Below, piece by piece: positions 1-9,167 of a DNA stretch of 64,000 bases. Within the stretch, counting starts at the first letter, position 1. Each line of letters starts with the position of its first letter. The notes beneath the pieces are model-generated. The model made no database searches and had not been told where the DNA came from. It was given only the letters and a program-made list of their open reading frames with translations. Source of the DNA: Lewinellaceae bacterium (GTDB lineage: Bacteria; Bacteroidota; Bacteroidia; Chitinophagales; Saprospiraceae); assembly GCA_016708875.1 (NCBI GenBank), contig JADJFA010000014.1:77245-141244 (forward strand), in the 5' to 3' direction. Made by a program: the position numbers and the translations under genes.

Positions 1-90
1 ATTGGAAATGCTCAATATGATGAGGTAGTAGGAAGGATGGTACGCGACAAGTTATCGCTCCGACTTTCGGTTTGGCGGGTTGGAAAATAA
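1..90 (+). CDS. C-terminal end of an unrecognised protein (partial)
   Basis: Frame 1 is open from the window edge for 29 codons, ending in RVGK and a TAA stop, and is followed at once by an intrinsic terminator, which supports a real gene end. The visible tail is charged and has no motif that I recognise. The start lies outside the window, so no function can be given. Confidence 0.55.
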   Translation: MGNAQYDEVVGRMVRDKLSLRLSVWRVGK

Positions 91-121
91 AAAGGGGCAA
101 CCGTATGGCTGCCCCTTTTTT
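91..121 (+). terminator. Intrinsic terminator after the partial gene
   Basis: A perfect 9-bp stem (91-99 with 110-118, core AAAGGGGCA) with a 10-base loop runs into a T tract. It begins directly after the stop codon of the partial gene. Confidence 0.8.
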
Positions 122-139
122 GTTTGTGATTTTAGAAAC

Positions 140-226
140 TTAATTCATCTGCTCAAATGCCCAAAAAAGTAGGGCAAGATGGAATGCTAAAGCGCAGATG
201 GTGACAAATGTTTTGCTCTTTTTCAT
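140..226 (-). CDS. Possible 28-residue membrane peptide
   Basis: An ATG-started frame encodes 28 residues: a short basic start (MKKSK), about 17 hydrophobic residues ending in LLFWAF, and a short tail EQMN. This is the layout of a single-span small membrane protein. It lies alone between a terminator and the 3' end of the LysM gene. There is no clear ribosome binding site, and short open frames arise by chance, so it is a candidate only. Confidence 0.3.
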   Translation of the reverse strand: MKKSKTFVTICALAFHLALLFWAFEQMN

Positions 227-353
227 AGTGGGAGGGTCGCAATCGGTTTTTTGCGACTTCCACTAAATGCCAAAATCTATGCCATTCGTATACTTTGAAA
301 TGTTATTCGTTTGTAAAACCATTGACAATCAAGGTATTAGAAAGCAAAAATAT

Positions 354-2270
354 TTACTCTTCTTCAATAGGGATCAAAACCAACTTCCCTGGGGTGAGGG
401 CTTCTTTAGGTGAAAGTCCGTTTACCTGAGAGAGTTCAGAAGCATCTACTCTAGATTTTGCAGCAATAGAATTGAGCGTCTCGCCTTGCTTGACATGGTG
501 TTCCTTAAAGAGTGGCACTTTGGCTGTTTCGCCTTTTTTCGGTTTGGCTCCTGTGGATTTATTGCCACTCGTACGTGTAGTCTCGTCCTCATAAAGGGAA
601 GTTTCCTCATAGAGATTGGCCTTTTTAACCTGCTCTGGTTCGGGATATCCGTCATCATAACCGTACGCTGCCGGAGTTTCCGTGTCGTCGAGAATGCTGG
701 CACGGGGTTTTTTAGGAGCCGCGTAAGGCTGTTTTTCGGTTATTTTGGTCTGTTTCTTAACGGTAGGGGTCTTTGGAGTGGCTGAGGGCCTTTTAATCGT
801 TTCGCCCTCTACAGTGCAGCTGCATTCCGGGATAATAATTTCCTGGCCAATGGAAAGCGGCTCGTCGCCTTCAATCGGCATGGCATTAGCAAGGCGGATG
901 CACTCTTCTGGGCAACCATACATTTTGGCAATTTTGTAAAGATACTCACCTCGGCGAACGGTGTGGATTCTCGGGCCTTCCCCTTTGACCGTTTTTCCGG
1001 ACTCAAAATACTCATAGTCATTCAAATATGTTGGTCCTTCTGCGTATTCCACAGGGCGGTTTGGATCAAGGCTTTTGCGAACCGGGCTTTTGGGGGTCTG
1101 AACTTTCTGGATGCCTTTTTGGCCTTGGGTAACTCCTTGAATTTTTACCGTTTTCCCAGTTTCGGGCTGCGTGTCATACACTTGTGGTTTCACACCTTTA
1201 TTGGCTGCCGGACGGCTAATCGCATTCGCTGGCGGTTGTTTGAGCCATATTTTTTGACAAATTTCAATGCGGTCCGGATTTTGGATTTTGTTCCATTTAA
1301 TGATTTGCTGCTCCGTTACTTTATACGTACGGGCAATGGCACGGAGATTTTCGCCTTTTTGCACAATGTGCGTGCCGGCTTCCCATTCCTCCATACAGCT
1401 GTTGCCATCTGCATCGGTGAAATAAGTCTTGGGGGTTTGCTCACCCTCCTGTTCCTTTTGCATGATCGAGCTGATCTCTTTGTCGGCTTCAAAACCCCCG
1501 TCGCCATAAGCTGCTGGCTTTTGGTATTTCGACATGGCGATCTTTCCAGCGCCTTCAGGGCAGGCTTCCGTGATATAATCATCCAATGCTTTCCCGTTTA
1601 CTTTCACGAGTTGGAGTTCATTTTCCATGGCTTGCGAAGCACTATTTCCCGTACGGTCATTGACGATTCCAATATCGGGTATGAACTGCAAATCGGAGCG
1701 GATTTGGCCAGATTTTACGGGTTCGCAATGAAAGGAATATTCCATGAGGCAATTGTTGAGCTTTGCCCCAGAGAAATAAGCCGCCGTAGGAGAGCCTGCA
1801 GCGGCTAGGTTCTGTTCGTTCACCAATCGGAGGGTGTCGAACTGGAATGAGCTCTGCTGGGCACGAACCCAGTATTTAGCGCCTTTTCGAGCTACGAGTG
1901 TGGCTGATTCAACCGGCATGAGCCAATAGCCGCCACTTTGACGCTGGAAAACAATGAGCATTTGCAAGGCTCCGCGATTGATGTTTGCGACAAAAGCGTC
2001 GTCAAGATCGAGTTCGCGGCAAGACACCGCACCATCAGGCAATTCGGGCGAGTAGTGCCCAGCGCCCTCGGTCATAAAAATGAAATGTTCCTGAACATTG
2101 GGCTTCATCGAATAAGCCCAAACCGCGTTTTCACCCTTTAGATTTGGGTAGGAATAGCGGTATTCTAACTGATTCATACAGGCGCGGTTGAAAAGGACGT
2201 ATGTGACGTCCTGCGCTGGGAGGATTTGGAGCGCGAAAAAAGCGACAAGCGCAAGGAGAATTTGTTTCAT
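354..2270 (-). CDS. Exported protein with three LysM domains
   Basis: A 638-residue protein. The frame is open further upstream, but the ATG at 2270 begins a typical signal peptide (MKQILLALVAFFALQ, then a PAQ cleavage-like site), so I chose that start. The first 290 residues are an unrecognised extracytoplasmic region. LysM domains, which bind peptidoglycan or chitin-like glycans, lie at about residues 300-344, 435-481 and 590-634, each with the G-E-x-L core (KGENL, RGEYL, QGETL). They are separated by low-complexity linkers rich in Lys, Pro and Thr. It probably acts at the cell wall as a glycan-binding protein. No catalytic domain is visible. It is transcribed divergently from surE. Confidence 0.8.
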   Translation of the reverse strand: MKQILLALVAFFALQILPAQDVTYVLFNRACMNQLEYRYSYPNLKGENAVWAYSMKPNVQEHFIFMTEGAGHYSPELPDGAVSCRELDLDDAFVANINRGALQMLIVFQRQSGGYWLMPVESATLVARKGAKYWVRAQQSSFQFDTLRLVNEQNLAAAGSPTAAYFSGAKLNNCLMEYSFHCEPVKSGQIRSDLQFIPDIGIVNDRTGNSASQAMENELQLVKVNGKALDDYITEACPEGAGKIAMSKYQKPAAYGDGGFEADKEISSIMQKEQEGEQTPKTYFTDADGNSCMEEWEAGTHIVQKGENLRAIARTYKVTEQQIIKWNKIQNPDRIEICQKIWLKQPPANAISRPAANKGVKPQVYDTQPETGKTVKIQGVTQGQKGIQKVQTPKSPVRKSLDPNRPVEYAEGPTYLNDYEYFESGKTVKGEGPRIHTVRRGEYLYKIAKMYGCPEECIRLANAMPIEGDEPLSIGQEIIIPECSCTVEGETIKRPSATPKTPTVKKQTKITEKQPYAAPKKPRASILDDTETPAAYGYDDGYPEPEQVKKANLYEETSLYEDETTRTSGNKSTGAKPKKGETAKVPLFKEHHVKQGETLNSIAAKSRVDASELSQVNGLSPKEALTPGKLVLIPIEEE

Positions 2271-2437
2271 GGCAAAGATTTTTGCTGGTGAGTAGGGCTG
2301 CTTTGTTATTAAATTTTCCTGCAAGGTTATGGCAGAATTTTGAGAAAACATCCTGAAAATCAGGAAGATGGCAAAAAAGGCCTCAAAAACCGTGTACAAA
2401 CGTTCTAATCCGCCCATTTCTTGCCTTAGATAACACA

Positions 2438-2470
2438 AGACATCGGAGGTTTTAAAAACCTCTAATGTCT
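2438..2470. promoter_or_regulatory. Palindrome between divergent LysM and surE genes
   Basis: GAGGTTTT and AAAACCTC (2446-2453, 2455-2462) form a perfect inverted repeat, and AGACAT/ATGTCT extend it on the outside after two unpaired bases per side. It sits just upstream of surE. It could be an operator or a leader hairpin; the sequence does not decide. Confidence 0.4.
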
Positions 2471-2485
2471 TCCTACCTTCGCGCT

Positions 2486-3265
2486 ATGTCAAGACCACTC
2501 ATACTCGTTACAAACGATGATGGCATTGTAGCCCCTGGGATCCGCGCGCTGGTAGATGTCGCTGTCACATTAGGCGATGTCGTCGTAGTTGCACCCGATT
2601 CGCCGCAAAGTGGCAAAGGCCATGCCATTACCATCCACGAGCCGCTGCGCCTCAAAAAAGTCAATCCTTTTCCTGGAATCGAAGCATGGGAAAGCTCCGG
2701 GACTCCTGTGGATTGTGTAAAACTTGCCAGGCATGTAGTACTCAAAGATCGGCCGATTGATCTCTGTGTTTCAGGTATTAATCATGGCAGCAACGCCAGC
2801 ATCAATATCATTTATTCCGGCACGCTTTCGGCTGCAATGGAAGCCTCGTTGGAAAGCATCCGCAGCGTCGGTTTTTCCCTACTTGACTACAGTTTTGATG
2901 CTGATTTTGAGCCTGCTAAGCCTTGGGTTCGTCAGGTCATGGAATTCATGCTCGCGCGCCCTTTCCAGCCCGGGCAATTGCTCAATGTCAACATTCCAAA
3001 ACTCCCTTCCGGCCAAATAAAGGGACTTCGGCTCTGTCGGCAAGCCGATGCCCGTTGGAAAGAAAAAATGGTAGAAGGCCGCGACCCTTCCGGGCAGCCT
3101 TATTATTGGCTCAGTGGCGAATTTTCAAACGGCGACCCTGGCTCTGATACCGATGTATGGGCATTGGAAAATGGATATATCTCTGTAGTGCCCTCGATGC
3201 ACGACTTGACCAATTACCCCGCTATTGAAACCCTAAAAGGATTGGAAAATCCCAAAAAACACTAA
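2486..3265 (+). CDS. surE: 5'/3'-nucleotidase SurE
   Basis: A 259-residue SurE-family metal-dependent phosphatase that removes phosphate from nucleoside monophosphates and is linked to stationary-phase survival. The N-terminal signature ILVTNDDG is present with its paired metal-binding Asp residues, followed by VVAPDSPQSGKG and the SGINHGSN motif that completes the metal site. The length fits the family. An in-frame ATG lies at 2465, but the ATG at 2486 places MSRPLILVTNDDG at the usual start. It is cytosolic and stands alone, divergent from the LysM gene. Confidence 0.95.
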   Translation: MSRPLILVTNDDGIVAPGIRALVDVAVTLGDVVVVAPDSPQSGKGHAITIHEPLRLKKVNPFPGIEAWESSGTPVDCVKLARHVVLKDRPIDLCVSGINHGSNASINIIYSGTLSAAMEASLESIRSVGFSLLDYSFDADFEPAKPWVRQVMEFMLARPFQPGQLLNVNIPKLPSGQIKGLRLCRQADARWKEKMVEGRDPSGQPYYWLSGEFSNGDPGSDTDVWALENGYISVVPSMHDLTNYPAIETLKGLENPKKH

Positions 3266-3412
3266 CGCCGATTGCGAGGCGTTCATATTTTATCGTTTTT
3301 ACCTGCCGAAGCAACTCGCCGCCACCACTGCCTTCGTTATGACTTCGGCAGTTAAAAAAGTTAAAACAAGTAAATGTGAAGGCGGGCATATTTCACCAAC
3401 ACTATCATAAAA

Positions 3413-3712
3413 ATGTTCCAACGCAACGAAATCTGGGTAGGCCTTTTGTATGGCCTCCTTCTACCTGCAACAGGTTTTTTATTGCTATACAATATCTTCT
3501 CACTCCTCGAAATAAAAGGTGCTGCAAGCGGAGCAGGCTTCTCCGAAAACTTTCGGGAACGCACCCTTGCCATCGTGGCTATTGCACTCAATTTATTCAT
3601 ACTCAGCCGTTTTCGTCGCCTTCGTTGGGAGCGCGCTATGCGTGGGGTAGTTATTGCCACCTCCCTGCTTGCCCTTGCTTGGCTGATACTCTATGGGGTG
3701 AAATTGTTTTAG
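3413..3712 (+). CDS. Small two- or three-span membrane protein
   Basis: A 99-residue protein with hydrophobic segments near residues 8-30, 50-65 and 78-95, and a basic loop (RFRRLRWER) between the last two. It is probably an inner-membrane protein. I recognise no domain. Small proteins of this layout are often found as conserved hypotheticals in Bacteroidota. It follows surE by 147 bases, a spacer with only weak inverted repeats (3264-3283 and 3303-3351). Confidence 0.6.
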   Translation: MFQRNEIWVGLLYGLLLPATGFLLLYNIFSLLEIKGAASGAGFSENFRERTLAIVAIALNLFILSRFRRLRWERAMRGVVIATSLLALAWLILYGVKLF

Positions 3713-3740
3713 TAGCAATGGGCAGAAGGCAGTGGCAGTT

Positions 3741-3780
3741 GGCAGTAGCAGCGGGCAGGAATCGAGCCGCTGCTACTGCC
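3741..3780. repeat. Perfect 14-bp hairpin of the GGCAGTAGCAG family
   Basis: Arms 3741-3754 and 3767-3780 are perfectly complementary with a 12-base loop, and further GGCAGT words flank both arms. It separates two convergent genes and may serve as a terminator. The same words recur at 32226-32259. Confidence 0.7.
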
Positions 3781-3807
3781 GACTGCCTACTGTTACGACT
3801 GCCTACT

Positions 3808-4890
3808 TCATTCCGGTTTCCAGCTTGCCCCAAATTCTTCTACTAGTTTGTTATCGTAATAATCTGCTTTCTCAAACAGATTTTGGAGCATGGCTTGTCC
3901 GGTTTCTTCGTTGAGGTAGCGGTCAAAGATCAACAAAGAAAGCACAATATCTTGATCGTGAACGCTTAGCGTAAGTGCCTCGTTGGAATAGTTTTCACGC
4001 AAGAGGTACTCGTAAAGTGGTTTGATGTCCTTTTTGGGGAGCTCGCAAAGCAGGGCATCTGCTGAAAGCAGCCCTGTTTTGTCGTGGTAGGTGATGATGA
4101 TGGTAGCGCTGCCCTGCTTTATTTCCCAAGCATTCGGACCTGAGCGGCTCAGCATCACATTATGACCGATATTACTGATAAGGTTTTCAATGGTTTTCGC
4201 GGTGCCGGAAGGCACATATTCCTCTACACTGGATGGGAGTTCGGCTTTATTGCCGCAGTGAGCGCAATGCTTGTTTTCAACGGTAGCTTCTGTGAGGATA
4301 TTGAGGCAAGCCGTACAACGACTGGCATTCTCGGAACTAACTTCAGCGTATTGACTTAGGGTTTCCTCTAAAAAACGTACTGGTAATGAGAATCCCGTGT
4401 TGTCCCCGTTTTGGATTACAAAGGTGTTGATCCCCACTACTTCACCATCCGTATCTACGAGTGGGCCACCTGAATTGCCTGGATTGAGTGCCGCATCTAT
4501 GTGCAAGTAAGGGATGCCGTTCATCAGTTCGGCAGTGTTTGATACAATGCCACTTTTGAGCGAGAATTTCAGCCCAAACGGGTGGCCAATCGCCATCACA
4601 GCATCCCGTTCGCGCAAGGTTTTTGCAGAGCCAAGACGGATTTCAGGAAGATCTTCTCCGTTCAATGGTGCATCGAGAAAAGCAAGATCGTATTTTGAGT
4701 CAATATACCGAACACGCGCAAGTTGCTTTTTGAACCTCGCACCTTCAATAACCACCGAACGATTTCCTTCCACAACGTGGTGGTTGGTGACAATTAGCCC
4801 TTTGTTACGCAAAAAAAAGCCCGTTCCGGTGCTATAAGGCGTGGCAATCTGAACTATGGTATTGCGGTAGTCTTCTACAAAATCAGGCAT
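3808..4890 (-). CDS. HtrA-like serine protease with a zinc ribbon, no signal peptide
   Basis: A 360-residue protein. Residues 1-185 are a trypsin-fold S1C (HtrA/Deg) protease domain with an intact triad: His38 in TNHHVV, Asp68 in KYDLAF and Ser140 in GNSGGP. Instead of the usual PDZ domain there is a four-cysteine zinc ribbon (CTAC at 192-195, CAHC at 209-212) and a roughly 130-residue acidic C-terminal domain that resembles YbjN or secretion-chaperone folds. That last likeness is only an impression. There is no signal peptide or membrane segment, so it probably works in the cytoplasm, unlike classical HtrA. It follows the ribosomal operon terminator on the same strand, with 63 bases between terminator and start. 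Confidence 0.8.
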   Translation of the reverse strand: MPDFVEDYRNTIVQIATPYSTGTGFFLRNKGLIVTNHHVVEGNRSVVIEGARFKKQLARVRYIDSKYDLAFLDAPLNGEDLPEIRLGSAKTLRERDAVMAIGHPFGLKFSLKSGIVSNTAELMNGIPYLHIDAALNPGNSGGPLVDTDGEVVGINTFVIQNGDNTGFSLPVRFLEETLSQYAEVSSENASRCTACLNILTEATVENKHCAHCGNKAELPSSVEEYVPSGTAKTIENLISNIGHNVMLSRSGPNAWEIKQGSATIIITYHDKTGLLSADALLCELPKKDIKPLYEYLLRENYSNEALTLSVHDQDIVLSLLIFDRYLNEETGQAMLQNLFEKADYYDNKLVEEFGASWKPE

Positions 4891-4953
4891 ATAGGTGGAT
4901 TAGAGTGGCGAAAGTACAACGAGCTTCGGGTTTAAGCGGGGATTGATTTTGGG

Positions 4954-4991
4954 TAAAAAAAAGAGGCAAAACCTTGTGGGGTTTTGCCTCT
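4954..4991 (-). terminator. Terminator of the ribosomal protein operon
   Basis: A perfect 12-bp stem (4962-4973 with 4980-4991, loop of 6) is followed on the minus strand by a run of eight T. It lies 27 bases beyond the rplQ stop codon and fits the end of the long operon. Confidence 0.9.
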
Positions 4992-5017
4992 CATATATTT
5001 CGAGCAAATATGGCTTA

Positions 5018-5749
5018 TTACGCCTGCTCTTCGTCTTTCTTTTCGTCAGCAGCTGGTGCTTCAACTTCAGCTACAGCCTCTTCCACTTCTGTCACTGCTT
5101 CGGCGGATGAATCTGCAACCGCTTCTACTGTCTCTGTCACTTCTTCAGCAGCAGCCTCAACAGTTTCTTCTACTTCCGCTGCAACTTCAGCAACCGCTTC
5201 TGCCGGGGCTGCAACTACTTCTTCAACCACCTCCTCTGCAGCCTCAATCTCCTGTTCTTCCACCATAGCTTCATCTTCAATTGGGGCTACTGCAGCAGGC
5301 GCTTCTGCAATGGCTGCGGCGGCTACTTTTTTGCCACCACGGCGTGTTTTCTTGGCCTGACGGACTTTACCTTCGTTCGGGTTGTATGTTTCGTTGAAAT
5401 CTACCAATTCAATCATCGCAGTTTCGGCACCATCGCCTCGGCGGAAACCGAGTTTGATGATGCGGAGGTAACCACCTGGACGTTCGCCTACTTTTTCTGC
5501 TACGGTGCCAAAGAGTTCTTTCAGAGCCTCTTTGTTTTGCAAGTAACTGAAAACGATACGGCGAGAGTGGGTTGAGTTATCCTTTGCTTTGGTAATCAGC
5601 GGTTCAGCATATTTGCGAAGGGCTTTAGCCTTTGCAAGCGTGGTCGTGATGCGCTTGTGCTCAATCAGTGCAATGGCAAGGTTGGCGAGCAGGGCGCGGC
5701 GGTGTGATGCAGTGCGCCCGAGGTTGTTGATTTTATCTCCGTGTCTCAT
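5018..5749 (-). CDS. rplQ: Ribosomal protein bL17 with long acidic tail
   Basis: A 243-residue large-subunit protein near the peptide exit tunnel. The bL17 core ([12 protein letters not shown] through the [14 protein letters not shown] motif) takes about 120 residues. After a basic stretch (KKTRRGGKK) comes a tail of about 100 residues made almost wholly of Ala, Glu and Val, ending in KKDEEQA. Bacteroidota L17 proteins often carry extensions, but this one roughly doubles the protein. The ATG at 5749 gives the standard N-terminus; a longer frame upstream is rejected. It is the last gene of the operon. Confidence 0.95.
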   Translation of the reverse strand: MRHGDKINNLGRTASHRRALLANLAIALIEHKRITTTLAKAKALRKYAEPLITKAKDNSTHSRRIVFSYLQNKEALKELFGTVAEKVGERPGGYLRIIKLGFRRGDGAETAMIELVDFNETYNPNEGKVRQAKKTRRGGKKVAAAAIAEAPAAVAPIEDEAMVEEQEIEAAEEVVEEVVAAPAEAVAEVAAEVEETVEAAAEEVTETVEAVADSSAEAVTEVEEAVAEVEAPAADEKKDEEQA

Positions 5750-5872
5750 TGTAAGTATACCTTTTATTAGGTGGCGGCATTGGGGCAATCCATTTTTATA
5801 GGACGCTCAACAATTACCGCACTTTGTTAAAAAAATGGTTTGTCTACTTTTCAGGTAGGCAATAACCGAATA

Positions 5873-6871
5873 TTATTCTTCGTCCAACTTGTACTTCGCC
5901 AAATCCATGCCGAAGGTCAGATTTTTGTCTTGCAGCAGTTCCTCGATTTCTACCAGCGACTTTTTACCAAAGTTGCGGAATTTGAGGAGTTCATGGGTGT
6001 CATAGCGCACCAATTCAGCCAATGTATTGATTTTGGCAGCCTTGAGGCAGTTGTATGCACGAACGCTGAGGTCAAGATCTTCAAGAGATGTTTTCAGCAG
6101 TTTGCGCATGTGGAGGATATGCTCGTCCACTACACTTTCTTCCCGGTTGGTAGGCGTATCGAATGTGATGTTCTCATCAGTGATGAGCATCAAGTGTTGA
6201 ATCAGTATACGGCTTGCTTCGCGAATAGCATCTTCAGGATGAATGGTGCCGTCCGTTGTGATATCAATCGTGAGCTTTTCGTAGTCGGTGCGTTGGCCTA
6301 CACGAGTGCTTTCTACCCGGTAAGCTACATTTTTGATGGGGGTGTATATCGCGTCAATTGGAATAACCCCAATCGCAGCATCTTTGGGTGCACCATCCTC
6401 TGCAGGCTGGTAGCCACGGCCTTTGTTGATCGTAAGTTCCAATTCAAGCGTCACCGATGGCTCCATGCGGCAAAGCAGGAGATCAGGATTCATGATTTTG
6501 AACACGTTGGTAAAGTCCTCAATATCGCTGGCGCGAAACTCTTCCTTACCACTGATGGTGAGGTAGATTTTCTCCTGTGGGTTTTTGTCGTCTTGCACCA
6601 CAGGTTTGATGCGCACTTGTTTGAGGTTAAGCACAATGTCCACCACGTCTTCAACCACCCCCTTTATCGTCGCAAACTCGTGGTCAACACCGCCGATGCG
6701 CACAGCATTGATGGCATAGCCTTCGAGAGAGGAGAGAAGAACGCGGCGAAGTGAGTTGCCAACCGTTTGGCCGAAACCCGGCTCTAAAGGTTTGAACTCG
6801 AAAGTGCCTTCAAATTCGGTTGCTTTTTGCAACAGGATTTTGTCAGGCTTCTGGAAATTGAGAATACTCAT
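5873..6871 (-). CDS. rpoA: RNA polymerase subunit alpha
   Basis: A 332-residue alpha subunit that scaffolds RNA polymerase assembly. The N-terminal dimerisation domain is evident from the GFGQTVGNSLRRVLLSS motif near residue 33. The C-terminal domain has the helix-hairpin-helix signature (LKAAKINTLAELV, then KSLVEIEELL) that contacts upstream DNA and activators. Length and position between rpsD and rplQ are standard. Confidence 0.98.
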   Translation of the reverse strand: MSILNFQKPDKILLQKATEFEGTFEFKPLEPGFGQTVGNSLRRVLLSSLEGYAINAVRIGGVDHEFATIKGVVEDVVDIVLNLKQVRIKPVVQDDKNPQEKIYLTISGKEEFRASDIEDFTNVFKIMNPDLLLCRMEPSVTLELELTINKGRGYQPAEDGAPKDAAIGVIPIDAIYTPIKNVAYRVESTRVGQRTDYEKLTIDITTDGTIHPEDAIREASRILIQHLMLITDENITFDTPTNREESVVDEHILHMRKLLKTSLEDLDLSVRAYNCLKAAKINTLAELVRYDTHELLKFRNFGKKSLVEIEELLQDKNLTFGMDLAKYKLDEE

Positions 6872-7020
6872 ATTTGGAATGCTCCGAGAGAGTGTTGGTG
6901 GGAAAAACTGGTTTGTTTTCGAGGACGGGTAAAATTGGGATATTGAATATTTGGATTTTGATTAACGCGAAAATGGTTGGTCCTCTTTTTGAGGGCCAAC
7001 CGTTCCGCATTTGCTATCCT

Positions 7021-7635
7021 TTATTTCGAGTACAACTCGACGATCAACTGTTCGTTGATATTTTCTGGAATTTGGTCGCGCTGTGGGTAAGCCAGGAAAA
7101 TACCCTGCATCTTGTCAAGGTTCCATTCGAGCCAACCGAACTGACGAACGTTGTTGGTTTTGGCGCCTACATGGGTGGTTACGATTTCCAAACCTTTGGA
7201 TTTACCTCGAACTGCAATAATATCGCCTGGTTTGCAAGAGTATGATGGGATGTTCACCACTTTACCATTCACTGTGACGTGACGGTGACCCACCAATTGA
7301 CGTGCTCCACGACGAGTAGGGGAAATGCCCAGACGGTAAACGGTATTGTCCAAACGAGCTTCCAGAAGTTGGAGCAAAATCTCGCCCGTGACACCGTGAC
7401 GGCGCGTAGCGCTCACGAAAGTCTTGCGGAACTGGCGCTCCAGCACACCATAGGTGTACTTAGCTTTTTGCTTCTCTTTCAGCTGTCCGGCATAGTTGGA
7501 AGGCTGCTTTTTTTTGCGGGTCAGACCATGTTGGCCTGGTCCGTATTTGCGGCGTTCAAACGCTTTGTCAAAGCCGAAAATTGGTTCGCCGAACGAGCGG
7601 GCTTTCTTCGTGGTTGGTCCAGTATAACGAGCCAT
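7021..7635 (-). CDS. rpsD: Ribosomal protein uS4
   Basis: A 204-residue primary 16S rRNA-binding protein. The N-terminal region is the zinc-free form with no cysteine cluster, and the S4 RNA-binding domain is seen at [13 protein letters not shown] and the [13 protein letters not shown] motif. In other bacteria S4 represses its own operon. Eight bases upstream of the start lies a repeated word (see 7643-8201). Confidence 0.98.
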   Translation of the reverse strand: MARYTGPTTKKARSFGEPIFGFDKAFERRKYGPGQHGLTRKKKQPSNYAGQLKEKQKAKYTYGVLERQFRKTFVSATRRHGVTGEILLQLLEARLDNTVYRLGISPTRRGARQLVGHRHVTVNGKVVNIPSYSCKPGDIIAVRGKSKGLEIVTTHVGAKTNNVRQFGWLEWNLDKMQGIFLAYPQRDQIPENINEQLIVELYSK

Positions 7636-7642
7636 CTTATTG

Positions 7643-8201
7643 AAATGTGGTCAATTATTTAAAATGTGGTCTCCGCCTACGCTTTTACTCGCCTTAGCCT
7701 ATTGCGGCGGCGAGATGCTTTGGCGGATAAAAATGTGGTCAATAAGGTCATTGTGATACATTGGTCACATTGATCCCATTAAGCACATTATTATACGCGG
7801 CGACGCTTTGGCGGGCGGCAACCGTTGTGCGGCATGGGGGTCACGTCGTTGATAACGAGGACTTTGATGCCAGATTGGTCAATAGCACGGATGGCTGACT
7901 CACGTCCAGAACCCGGACCTTTCACAAACACCTCGGCAGAACGGATACCCGCTTCGTGAGCCGTTTTGGCAGCGTCACTTGCAGCAACTTGTGCAGCGTA
8001 TGGGGTGTTTTTCTTTGAGCCACGGAAGCCTGCTTTGCCAGCCGATGCCCAAGACACCACTTCGCCTTGCTTATTGGTGATAGAAATGATAATGTTGTTG
8101 AAGCTTGCACGAATAAACACCATTCCCTCGGGGGTGATCTTTACTTTCCGCTTGACAACTTTTTTTGCTGCTCCTTTTGCCATTGTATAAAAATGTGGTC
8201 A
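7643..8201 (-). repeat. Repeated GACCACATTT word in front of rpsD and rpsK
   Basis: On the minus strand GACCACATTT occurs at about 7643-7652, 7661-7670, 7731-7740 and 8191-8200. Two copies extended to ATTGACCACATTT lie within about 10 bases of the rpsD and rpsK start codons. Two more are inside the 155-base rpsK-rpsD spacer, which also holds a CTCGCC/GGCGAG hairpin. The coordinates span the outer copies; rpsK lies between them. Confidence 0.5.
7791..8183 (-). CDS. rpsK: Ribosomal protein uS11
   Basis: A 130-residue small-subunit platform protein. Typical S11 motifs are present: [32 protein letters not shown] and the C-terminal [18 protein letters not shown]. The start at MAKGAAKK gives the usual basic N-terminus. 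It follows rpsM with a 22-base gap. Confidence 0.98.
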   Translation of the reverse strand: MAKGAAKKVVKRKVKITPEGMVFIRASFNNIIISITNKQGEVVSWASAGKAGFRGSKKNTPYAAQVAASDAAKTAHEAGIRSAEVFVKGPGSGRESAIRAIDQSGIKVLVINDVTPMPHNGCRPPKRRRV

Positions 8202-8205
8202 ATTT

Positions 8206-8583
8206 TTACTTAGTAACTTTCTTTTTGCCGGCTACCGTCTTACGTTTGCCTTTACGGGTACGAGCGTTGGTACGGGTGCGTTGGCCACGAAGGGGGAGCC
8301 CTTTACGATGACGCAGGCCACGGTAACAACCAATGTCCATGAGACGCTTGATGTTGGTTTGAACTTCAGAGCGCAGTGAACCCTCCGTCTTGTAGTCGTC
8401 GGCGAGGATACGGGAAATGGCCTTGATGTTCTCGTCGGTCCATTGGTCCGTTTTTGTGTCTTCACTAATACCAGCCTTTTCCAGGATGGCTTTAGCTGAA
8501 GACGGCCCAATGCCGTAGATATAGGTGAGGCTTATAACTCCTCTTTTGTGGCGGGGCAAATCCACACCTGCAATACGTGCCAT
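8206..8583 (-). CDS. rpsM: Ribosomal protein uS13
   Basis: A 125-residue protein of the small-subunit head that contacts tRNA and the large subunit. The N-terminal [15 protein letters not shown], the YIYGIG helix-hairpin motif and the C-terminal [14 protein letters not shown] signature are all seen. Order after rpmJ is conserved. Confidence 0.98.
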   Translation of the reverse strand: MARIAGVDLPRHKRGVISLTYIYGIGPSSAKAILEKAGISEDTKTDQWTDENIKAISRILADDYKTEGSLRSEVQTNIKRLMDIGCYRGLRHRKGLPLRGQRTRTNARTRKGKRKTVAGKKKVTK

Positions 8584-8688
8584 ATTTCTTTGTTGATTTG
8601 TTGAACCAGGGATTTGTTCCTGTCTGCCGATAGGTAGAGATTTGTGAGCCAGGTACTCAAAAGATCAAATCAACCCTTCAGCAGCCAA

Positions 8689-8805
8689 TTAGCCTTGACG
8701 TTGTTTGAATTTAGGGTTCTTTTTGTTGATCACATAAAGTTTGCCTTTACGGCGAACGATCTTACAATCAACAGAACGCTTTTTAATGGACGGTCTGACT
8801 TTCAT
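8689..8805 (-). CDS. rpmJ: Ribosomal protein bL36, zinc-free form
   Basis: A 38-residue protein read directly from the sequence ([20 protein letters not shown], ending KFKQRQG). It stabilises rRNA near the large-subunit GTPase region. Classical bL36 binds zinc through three Cys and one His; here only Cys14 remains and the histidine is Phe, so this is the non-zinc form. It lies in its usual place between infA and rpsM. Confidence 0.97.
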   Translation of the reverse strand: MKVRPSIKKRSVDCKIVRRKGKLYVINKKNPKFKQRQG

Positions 8806-8859
8806 GTCGTGTCGTGTTGTCGGTTTGCAAAAGTATTTAAGTCCTTGTTTCTCAACAAG

Positions 8860-9078
8860 TTACTTGTAGCGATAGATGATGCGTCCTCTTGTCAGGTCAT
8901 AAGGCGACATCTCCACGGAGACTTTGTCGCCCGGCAAAATCCGGATATAGTGCATCCGCATTTTACCTGAAATGGTAGCCAAGATTACGTGGCCGTTTTC
9001 CAGTTGAACTTTGAAGTTCGCATTGGAAAGCGCTTCAGAAACCACGCCATCTTGTTTGATAATATCTTCTTTTGCCAT
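8860..9078 (-). CDS. infA: Translation initiation factor IF-1
   Basis: A 72-residue S1/OB-fold protein that occupies the A site during initiation. The full pattern is present: [40 protein letters not shown] and the end RGRIIYRYK. The length is exactly that of the family. Confidence 0.98.
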   Translation of the reverse strand: MAKEDIIKQDGVVSEALSNANFKVQLENGHVILATISGKMRMHYIRILPGDKVSVEMSPYDLTRGRIIYRYK

Positions 9079-9167
9079 AAAAATCGGCCTCTTTGGATTT
9101 CGGGGTGCAAATGTCTAACTTTTAGGCTGTATTTCCTGCAAGTTAGGGTTATTTTTTATTGCTTCCA

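Noticed and set aside
4974..5360. 128-residue Ser/Ala/Thr-rich open frame
   Set aside because: It is the antisense shadow of the Ala/Glu-rich tail of bL17.
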